DNA of 64,000 nt. Origin: Halomonas sp. KAO. Its GTDB lineage: Bacteria; Pseudomonadota; Gammaproteobacteria; Pseudomonadales; Halomonadaceae. Where the stretch lies: assembly GCF_015595025.1 (NCBI RefSeq), contig NZ_JADNRL010000019.1, forward strand, positions 210,225-274,224. The letters are read 5' to 3'. The stretch's first letter is position 1; each line of letters starts with the position of its first letter. A model generated the notes under the pieces. It did no database searches, was not told the DNA's origin, and saw only the letters and a program-made list of their open reading frames with translations. Positions 55,787 to 64,000 of the stretch are shown piece after piece. The position numbers and the translations under genes were made by a program.

Positions 55787-57250
55787 TCAGGCCTCCTGCG
55801 CCTGGGCGTCGTCGTTGGCGGCGCCATCGTTGCCAAAGCCGCGTACATCCACGAAGTGACCCGCGATGGCGGCGGCGGCGGCCATCGCCGGGCTCACCAG
55901 GTGGGTGCGCCCCCCGTAGCCCTGACGCCCCTCGAAGTTACGGTTGGAGGTGGAAGCACAGTGCTCGCCCGCACCCAGCTTGTCGGCGTTCATGGCCAGG
56001 CACATGGAGCAGCCCGGCTCGCGCCACTCGAAGCCCGCCTCGATAAAGATCTGGTCGAGGCCCTCGGCCTCGGCCTGACGCTTCACCAGGCCGGAGCCCG
56101 GCACCACCATGGCCAGCGTGATGGAGTCGGCCACCTTCTTGCCGCGGGCCACCTTGGCCGCCTCACGCAGATCCTCGATGCGTGAGTTGGTGCAGGAGCC
56201 GATAAACACCTTGTCGAGGCGGATATCGGTGATCTTCTGGCGCGGCTCGAGCCCCATGTACTCCAGTGCACGCGTATAGCCATTACGCACGCTGTCGTCG
56301 CTCTGGGCGGCCGGGTCAGGCACCTCGCCGGAGACGCCGGTGACCATCTCGGGGCTGGTGCCCCAGCTCACCTGAGGCTCGATCTCGGCGGCATCCAGGG
56401 TCACCACCTTGTCGAACTCGGCATTCGCGTCGGAAACGAGCCCGCGCCAGTCGGCCACCGCGGCCTCCCACTGCTCGCCCCGGGGGGCGTAGTGGCGGTC
56501 GCGCAGGTAGTCGATGGTCTTGTCGTCGACGGCGATCAGGCCGACCCGGGCACCCGCCTCGATGGCCATGTTGCACACGGTCATGCGCCCTTCCATGGAG
56601 AGGCTCTCGATGGCACTGCCGGCGAACTCGATGGCGTAGCCGGTGCCGCCGGCGGTACCGATCTTGCCGATGATCGCCAGCACCACATCCTTGGCGGTGA
56701 CGCCGGCACCCAGCGTGCCCTCGACGCGCACCTGCATGTTCTTCATCTTCTGGGCCAGCAGGCACTGGGTGGCGAGCACATGCTCCACCTCCGAGGTGCC
56801 GATGCCATGCGCCAGCGCGGCGAAGGCGCCGTGGGTGGCGGTATGGGAATCACCGCAGACCACGGTCATGCCCGGCAGCGTCGCGCCCTGCTCCGGCCCC
56901 ACCACATGGACGATGCCCTGGCGCGGGTCGTTGATCTTGAACTCCTCGATGCCGAACTCGCTGCAGTTGTCATCGAGGGTCTGCACCTGGATCAGCGATA
57001 CCGGATCCTTGATCCCGGCATTGCCTTCGGCGCGCTCCTTGAGGGTGGTCGGCACGTTGTGGTCGGGCGTGGCCAGGTTGGCGTCGATGCGCCACGGCTT
57101 GCGACCCGCCAGGCGCAGCCCCGCGAAGGCCTGGGGCGAGGTCACCTCGTGGAGGAGCTGACGGTCGATGTAGATCAGCGCGGTGCCGTCATCGCGCTCC
57201 TTGACGAGATGCTGCGACCACAGCTTGTCGTAGAGTGTCTGGCCTGCCAT
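55787..57250 (-). CDS. leuC: 3-isopropylmalate dehydratase large subunit
   Basis: 487 residues from ATG 57250 ([16 protein letters not shown]), seven bases after GGAGA. A longer frame running into the upstream repeat (beginning [13 protein letters not shown]) is an artefact. Features: [55 protein letters not shown] with an iron-sulfur cysteine and [32 protein letters not shown] with the other two. Holds the [4Fe-4S] cluster. Divergent from a LysR regulator. Confidence 0.97.
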   Translation of the reverse strand: MAGQTLYDKLWSQHLVKERDDGTALIYIDRQLLHEVTSPQAFAGLRLAGRKPWRIDANLATPDHNVPTTLKERAEGNAGIKDPVSLIQVQTLDDNCSEFGIEEFKINDPRQGIVHVVGPEQGATLPGMTVVCGDSHTATHGAFAALAHGIGTSEVEHVLATQCLLAQKMKNMQVRVEGTLGAGVTAKDVVLAIIGKIGTAGGTGYAIEFAGSAIESLSMEGRMTVCNMAIEAGARVGLIAVDDKTIDYLRDRHYAPRGEQWEAAVADWRGLVSDANAEFDKVVTLDAAEIEPQVSWGTSPEMVTGVSGEVPDPAAQSDDSVRNGYTRALEYMGLEPRQKITDIRLDKVFIGSCTNSRIEDLREAAKVARGKKVADSITLAMVVPGSGLVKRQAEAEGLDQIFIEAGFEWREPGCSMCLAMNADKLGAGEHCASTSNRNFEGRQGYGGRTHLVSPAMAAAAAIAGHFVDVRGFGNDGAANDDAQAQEA

Positions 57251-57331
57251 ATCGTTTCTCCCGGGCCTGAAGCCCTGTGCTTTTTCAGTCGGTCTTGGAA
57301 GCGCCTTGTTACACTTTCCAGGAGCGGCTTC

Positions 57332-57431
57332 TCCGGCGACAGGCCTCTGCGGGGGCGCTGTGAATACTTCCCTGTACGCTACCGATGCCATCCATGGCAT
57401 AGGACCCCCGCTTCGGCTTATCCCCGGCGCC
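57332..57431 (+). repeat. Dispersed palindromic element, copy 8 (short form)
   Basis: In the 321-bp divergent gap between leuC and the LysR gene. Closing stem CAGGCC...GCGGGGG with CCCCCGC...GGCTTA; first hairpin TAC-TTCCCT-GTA; second hairpin ATGCCA-TCCA-TGGCAT, where C-G in other copies is T-A here. Just right of it (57448-57460) is GGGGCCTGACCCC, related to the folC palindrome. Confidence 0.88.
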
Positions 57432-57510
57432 GCTCCAGCCGGTCAAGGGGGCCTGACCCCACGGCGCTCCAGTCTTGGCGCTTTAGGGCTAGTCTCCCGC
57501 CCCTCGCCCA

Positions 57511-57550
57511 TAAAATCAATTCATGTTATTTATGTATTGCATTCCTACAT
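57511..57550. promoter_or_regulatory. AT-rich leuC/LysR promoter and probable regulator-binding region
   Basis: A sharply AT-rich stretch in a GC-rich region, with a loose dyad CAAT...ATTG about 57517-57539 and T-N11-A spacings typical of LysR-type sites. Best candidate for autoregulation and control of leuC. Confidence 0.45.
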
Positions 57551-57571
57551 GGAATCCGAAATGGAGGCGCC

Positions 57572-58456
57572 GTGGATACCCAGAGCCTGCAGGCCTTCCT
57601 CGCCGTGGCCGATAGCGGCAGTTTCTCTCGCGCGGCGGAGCAGCTGCATCTGACCCAGCCGGCGGTCAGCAAGCGCATCGCCGTGCTCGAGACCCAGGTC
57701 GACGCCCGGCTGTTCGACCGCATCGGTCGCCGCGTCACCCTGACCGAGGCGGGACGCGTGCTGCTGCCTCGCGCCCGAGAGATCCTGGTGATGGTCAACG
57801 ACAGTCGCCGTGCCCTGGGCAACCTGGCCGGCGCCGTGGGCGGCAGCCTGACCCTGGCCACCAGCCACCATATCGGCCTGCATCGCCTGCCACCGCTGCT
57901 CAAGTCCTACACCCGCGCCCACCCCGACGTGCGCCTCGACCTGCACTTCCTCGACTCCGAAGAGGCCTATCAGGGCGTGCTGGATGGCTCGCTTGAGATC
58001 GCCGTGGTGACCCTGGCGCCTCACCCGGACGCCCAGCTCGAGGCCGTGCCGCTGTGGGTCGACCGCCTCTGCTTCGTCTGCGCCCATGACCATCCGCTGG
58101 CCCGGCGCCGGCACCTGGCCCTAGAGGAGCTGTGCGACTTCGACTGCGTGCTGCCCGGGCCGCTGACCTTCACCCGCGGCCTGATCGAGGCGCGCTTCGA
58201 AGCCGCCGGCCTGCGCCTGCCACCCACGCTTTCCACCAACTATCTAGAGACACTGAAGATGATGACCGCCATCGGCCTGGGCTGGAGCCTGCTGCCGGAG
58301 CGGCTGGTGGCCGGTGAGTTGCACGAGTTGGTGGTCGATCATCCGCCGATCCATCGTCCGCTGGGCTATCTGGTACATCGCAACCGCACCCTATCCAATG
58401 CTGCGCAGGCAATGCTCGCGGCGCTGGAGACGGCACGGGAGCGCAGGATTCGTTAG
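57572..58456 (+). CDS. LysR family transcriptional regulator, divergent from leuC
   Basis: 294 residues from GTG 57572, five bases after GGAGG; the open frame continues far upstream but antisense to leuC. Residues 1-62 are the winged HTH (TQSLQAFLAVADSGSFSRAAEQLHLTQPAVSKRIAVLETQV), the rest a periplasmic-binding-type effector domain (LATSHHIGLHRLPPLLKSYTRAHPDVRLDLHF...). Placement next to leuC suggests control of leucine biosynthesis, possibly sensing an isopropylmalate as LeuO/IlvY-type regulators do; that is inferred. Confidence 0.9.
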   Translation: MDTQSLQAFLAVADSGSFSRAAEQLHLTQPAVSKRIAVLETQVDARLFDRIGRRVTLTEAGRVLLPRAREILVMVNDSRRALGNLAGAVGGSLTLATSHHIGLHRLPPLLKSYTRAHPDVRLDLHFLDSEEAYQGVLDGSLEIAVVTLAPHPDAQLEAVPLWVDRLCFVCAHDHPLARRRHLALEELCDFDCVLPGPLTFTRGLIEARFEAAGLRLPPTLSTNYLETLKMMTAIGLGWSLLPERLVAGELHELVVDHPPIHRPLGYLVHRNRTLSNAAQAMLAALETARERRIR

Positions 58457-58487
58457 ACTGCTAGCCGAACCGCCAGGAGCCCAGCCC

Positions 58488-59828
58488 TTGTCTCAGCCCC
58501 CCTCCTCTTCGCCCCCATCCTCGACACCGCCTCGTCATCGGCTCGCCGGCGGCCTGATCCTCACCGGCCTGGTATTGCAGATCCTGCGCCTGGCGGGACT
58601 GCCCGTGATGCTGCCGGCGGTCAGCGTCGCCTTCTGGCTGGCGGTGGCACTGCTCTGGCGAGACCTGAAGCGCAGCAATCGGCGTCAGGCCAGCGTCCTG
58701 GCCGGGCTGGGGGTGGCGCTGCTGCTCGCCGCCGCGCTGCGCTACGACGCCGATATCGCCTGGGCGCATATGCTGGATGGCAACGCCTACGTGGTGGCCA
58801 TGCTGGTCGGGGTGAGCTTTATCGGCCTGATCGGCACCCGCCAGGGGCATGCGCCGCCGCCCGGCAGCGCGGTGACCGGGCGACGCGGCACCGCCGGCAC
58901 CTGGCTCGGGGTGCATCTGCTCGGCGCCATCCTCAACCTCTCCACGATCTTCATGGTCGGCGACCGCCTGCGCCGGCATGGCGAGCTGAGCATGCCCCAG
59001 CTGCTGGCCCTCAATCGTGGCATCTCCGCCGCCGCTCTGTGGTCGCCCTTCTTCGCCTCCATGGGGGTGGTGATGACCCTGGCACCACAGATGGAGTATG
59101 CCACCATCCTGGCGTTTGGCGTGCCCTTGGGGCTGGCCGCCGGCACCCTGTCGCTGCTCGATCTCTCCCGGCGCTTCGACCTGGACAGGGTGGCCGGCTA
59201 CTCGCTGTCGCCGCGCAGCCTGCTGATGCCCGTGGCCATGGCGGCCCTGGTGATGCTGTTCCACTTCGGCCTAACACCCTGGCTCTCCATCGTCAGCATC
59301 ATCACCTTCCTGCTCCCCGGAGTGGCACTGGCCAGCAACCTGCCCCGCGGCCCGCGCTGGACCCTGGCGCGGGTACGTAACCATGCCCTGGAGCGGCTGC
59401 CGGCGATGCGCGGCGAGATCTCGCTCTTCCTGTGTGCGGGGCTACTCACCCAGGGGCTATCGACCTTTATCACCGCCGCCACCGGCAGCGACTGGCAGCT
59501 CTTCGCGCACTTCGGTGCCCCCCAGGCCATCGCCAGCTTCCTGGCCATCGTCGCCAGCGCCGTGGCCGGGCTACACCCCATCATCGGCGTCTCGGTACTC
59601 GCCTCGATGCTCGAGCTGAGCGGCGACCGCCAGACGCTGTTCGCCTTTATCGCCCTCGCCGCCTGGGCGGTGGGCACCAGTGTCGGCCCCCTCTCGGGCA
59701 TCAACCTCTCGCTGCAGGGCCGCTACGGCATCAGCGGCACGCGCATGATGCGCCAGAACCTGGGCTATGCCGCCGCACTCTCCACGCTGGTCGTCGCGGG
59801 AGTGGTGGTGTTGGACGCCTGGCTGTAA
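58488..59828 (+). CDS. Polytopic inner-membrane protein of unknown function
   Basis: 446 residues from a TTG at 58488 (AGGAG eight bases before; no in-frame ATG is close), following the LysR gene by 31 bases. A Ser/Pro-rich N-terminus precedes about ten to twelve hydrophobic segments. Conserved-looking loops are LLGAILNLSTIFMVGDRLRR, NRGISAAALWSPFFASMGVV, TFITAATGSDWQLFAHFGAP and LHPIIGVSVLASMLELSG. The two similar half-length hydrophobic blocks with polar re-entrant-like loops recall the ion-transporter superfamily, but I do not recognise the family. Co-oriented with the LysR gene, so it may be a transporter under its control. Confidence 0.65.
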   Translation: MSQPPSSSPPSSTPPRHRLAGGLILTGLVLQILRLAGLPVMLPAVSVAFWLAVALLWRDLKRSNRRQASVLAGLGVALLLAAALRYDADIAWAHMLDGNAYVVAMLVGVSFIGLIGTRQGHAPPPGSAVTGRRGTAGTWLGVHLLGAILNLSTIFMVGDRLRRHGELSMPQLLALNRGISAAALWSPFFASMGVVMTLAPQMEYATILAFGVPLGLAAGTLSLLDLSRRFDLDRVAGYSLSPRSLLMPVAMAALVMLFHFGLTPWLSIVSIITFLLPGVALASNLPRGPRWTLARVRNHALERLPAMRGEISLFLCAGLLTQGLSTFITAATGSDWQLFAHFGAPQAIASFLAIVASAVAGLHPIIGVSVLASMLELSGDRQTLFAFIALAAWAVGTSVGPLSGINLSLQGRYGISGTRMMRQNLGYAAALSTLVVAGVVVLDAWL

Positions 59829-59833
59829 CAGGG

Positions 59834-59860
59834 GCGAGGGTCAAGGGGCCAATCCCTCGC
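59834..59860. terminator. Weak stem-loop between convergent genes
   Basis: GCGAGGG and CCCTCGC flank a 13-base loop just after the membrane-protein stop; a CT-rich stretch CCCTCGCACCTCGCTCCTC follows. A CAAGGGG/CCCCTTG pairing is an alternative. Confidence 0.45.
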
Positions 59861-59883
59861 ACCTCGCTCCTCACCCCTTGTTC

Positions 59884-60399
59884 CTACTGAGACACCCTCC
59901 GGAAGAAGCGATGGCCACACTGGTGGCAGGGGTCGATGCGGGTCAGCTCGGGCAGATCCACCTCGGCATCACAGTGCACGCAGGCCAGCCGGCCGGGTAC
60001 CGCCATCTCCCCTTCGCAGTAGTCGGCACGCGCCGCCTCGAGCTCCTCCTCGAAACGTTCGCGCTCCACCACGCTGCGATCGGCAATCGAGAGCAGCGAC
60101 TCGCTCACCTGGCGCGACAGCGCCGAGAGATCGATGCCGAGCCAGGCCGCCACGCCCTCGCCGCCGGCATTCAGGTAGCGCCGCATATCCTTGAGATCGC
60201 GCTCCACCCAGGCGCGAAGCAGCGACAGCTCGTCCTTGGTGAACTCCTCGAGCTCGGACTCGAACTCCACGGCGTCATCCAGCTCCTTCTGCAGGTTCTC
60301 CCAGTTTAGCTCCCGGGCCCCCTCGCGCAGACGGTCCAGCATGCGCTCATAGCCTTGGCGCAGGTGGCGTTCCTCGTGCTCCTTGTGTGAATCACTCAT
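59884..60399 (-). CDS. Zinc-ribbon protein, YbeL/DUF1451 family
   Basis: 171 residues; ATG 60399 after AGGAGA. N-terminal two thirds are charged helices (QGYERMLDRLREGARELNWENLQKELDDAVEFESELEEFTKDEL); the C-terminus is a zinc ribbon with two CxxC pairs (CVHCDAEVDLPELTRIDPCHQCGHRFF). This is the DUF1451 family, whose E. coli member ybeL also lies beside leuS. Function unknown. It is divergent from leuS across 215 bases. Confidence 0.92.
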   Translation of the reverse strand: MSDSHKEHEERHLRQGYERMLDRLREGARELNWENLQKELDDAVEFESELEEFTKDELSLLRAWVERDLKDMRRYLNAGGEGVAAWLGIDLSALSRQVSESLLSIADRSVVERERFEEELEAARADYCEGEMAVPGRLACVHCDAEVDLPELTRIDPCHQCGHRFFRRVSQ

Positions 60400-60593
60400 G
60401 GTGCTCTCCTCGATATGCGAATAGGGAAACGCCGAGCCCCAACGTAGCCGGGCAAGGCCGTGCTGGGGTATCCTCTCCCTACCATTTAGACGACTTCCCG
60501 CCGTCAGTTCAACGCCTTGTCACCAGCATGCACAGGCAACATGACGCCGGACAAGCCATTCGAGCGTGCGCCCCCGGCGCGCCGAACCGATAG

Positions 60594-63209
<2,616 letters not shown>

Positions 63210-63212
63210 GCC

Positions 63213-63695
63213 ATGCAGCGACGCACCTTCCTCACCCTGGGTCTGGTCGGCGGTGCCGGCCTGGCTCTCGCCGGCTGCGGCTTTCAGTTGCGCGGCCTGA
63301 ACAGTCCATCGGCACCGATGAGCGAGCTCGCCCTGGCGGGGTCCGACAGCGACCTGGCCAGGCGGGTCGAGCAGCGCCTGGTCGCCGCCGGTACCCTGGT
63401 CCATGACGGCGCCGACCGGATTCTCAACCTGGGCAGACCCGATATTCGCCAGCGCCGCGTCAGCGTGCTGGAGTCGGGGCCGCGGGACGAGGAGATGCGG
63501 CTCGTCGCCCCCTTCTCGGTGCAGCGCGCCGACGGGGCCTATCTGCTCGACCAGCAGCGCCTCGAGATCAGCCGCCGCTACAGCGTGGATGACGGTGACC
63601 TGCTGGGCCGCGAGGAGCGTCGCGACACCGTGCGCGAGGAACTGCTCGAGGAGGCCGCCCTCCAGCTGATCGAGCGACTGCGCGGCCTGTCATGA
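63213..63695 (+). CDS. lptE: LPS-assembly lipoprotein LptE
   Basis: 160 residues. Lipoprotein signal with lipobox LALAGCGFQLRG (lipidated Cys22). Body pattern RRVEQRLVAAGTLVHD...LEISRRYSVDDGDLLGREERRDTVREELLEEAALQLIERL matches LptE, which plugs the LptD barrel and delivers lipopolysaccharide to the outer membrane surface. Three bases after leuS and overlapping holA by four bases (ATGA). Confidence 0.95.
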   Translation: MQRRTFLTLGLVGGAGLALAGCGFQLRGLNSPSAPMSELALAGSDSDLARRVEQRLVAAGTLVHDGADRILNLGRPDIRQRRVSVLESGPRDEEMRLVAPFSVQRADGAYLLDQQRLEISRRYSVDDGDLLGREERRDTVREELLEEAALQLIERLRGLS

Positions 63696-64000
63696 AGGTC
63701 TTCCCCGACAAGCTGGCCGACGCCCTGGCGAAGAAGCTGCCGCCGGTGGTGATCGTCGCCGGCGAAGAGCCCCTGCAGCATATGGAAGCCTGCGACGCCG
63801 TGCGCGCCGCCGCGCGTTCACGCGGCATCGAGGAGCGCGAGATCCTGCATGTCGAGGGCAGCTTTGCCTGGGGACGCCTCCACGAGGCCTCGGCCAGCCT
63901 ATCGCTGTTTGCCAGTGCCAAGCTGATCGAGCTTCGCCTCTCCGGCAGCAACCTCGGCCAGGAGGGCACCAAGGCGCTGAGAGCTTATGCCGAGGAGATG
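63692..64000 (+). CDS. holA: DNA polymerase III delta subunit (3' part outside window)
   Basis: First 103 codons only. MKVFPDKLADALAKKLPPVVIVAGEEPLQHMEACDAVRAAAR is the HolA start; LPPVVIVAGEEPLQ corresponds to the degenerate nucleotide-binding loop of delta, and LFASAKLIELRLSGSNLGQEGTKAL continues the family. Delta opens the beta clamp for loading. Start overlaps the lptE stop; leuS-lptE-holA is a conserved gene string. Confidence 0.93.
   Translation, partial: MKVFPDKLADALAKKLPPVVIVAGEEPLQHMEACDAVRAAARSRGIEEREILHVEGSFAWGRLHEASASLSLFASAKLIELRLSGSNLGQEGTKALRAYAEEM

Noticed and set aside
57251..57400. Longer leuC start within the repeat element
   Set aside because: The LeuC family begins [10 protein letters not shown]; the extension is encoded by the palindromic element and precedes a good ribosome site for ATG 57250.
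56492..57571. N-terminal extension of the LysR gene by 360 codons
   Set aside because: The extension is antisense to leuC; the LysR family begins at the HTH and a GGAGG/GTG start is present at 57572.

Overview
This window looks like core chromosome from a GC-rich halophilic gammaproteobacterium of the Halomonas type (Halomonadaceae). That is inferred from protein recognition and gene order: leuC-leuD-leuB-asd-fimV-truA-trpF-trpB-trpA-accD-folC-SPOR-cvpA-purF-metZ is a block familiar from Pseudomonas and Halomonas relatives, and ybeL-type/leuS/lptE/holA is another conserved block. No rRNA, tRNA, CRISPR array, prophage or complete insertion sequence was seen.

Layout. 1-10 kb: a truncated metal-binding ABC lipoprotein/SBP gene, a ChaN-PDZ protein, a glutaredoxin-like protein, a CLC channel overlapping an orphan PotD-like binding protein, a methyltransferase/DUF523-DUF1722 pair, rraA and a membrane-fused glycerophosphodiesterase. 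10-20 kb: ggt, an orphan betaine-type binding protein, the divergent pair ppsA/ppsR (PEP synthase and its regulatory kinase/phosphorylase), and the glutaryl-CoA genes (CoA-transferase and gcdH). 19.5-27 kb: a MATE pump, a CbiM-like permease and purU in one tight run, a divergent three-gene cystine-type ABC importer, an RNase J-type nuclease and a small H-NS-like protein. 27-32 kb: a complete-looking molybdenum-cofactor operon mobA-mobB-moeA-moaC/D fusion-moaE-moaA, with ATGA overlaps at its first two junctions. 32-40 kb: a PuuR-like regulator, a second MATE pump, a PAS-GGDEF-EAL protein, a 2-oxoglutarate dioxygenase, yceI with a cytochrome b561, and metZ. 40-58 kb: purine, folate, fatty-acid, tryptophan, pilus-assembly, lysine/threonine and leucine genes, nearly all on the minus strand, ending at a divergent LysR regulator and an unrecognised membrane protein. 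59.9-64 kb: a zinc-ribbon protein, leuS, lptE and the start of holA.

The most striking non-coding signal is a family of eight 100-200 bp intergenic elements (plus one remnant). All are on the same strand whatever the direction of the neighbouring genes, and all lie upstream of a gene. Each can fold as a long closing stem with two internal hairpins, and copies differ by paired, compensating substitutions in several helices. Two copies carry the same extra module with its own covarying hairpin. Other points worth checking are an H-NS oligomerisation region joined to a bare AT-hook, a MoaC-MoaD fusion, a palindrome inserted in frame within folC, four 16-bp tandem repeats before trpB, and a CLC protein without the gating glutamate.
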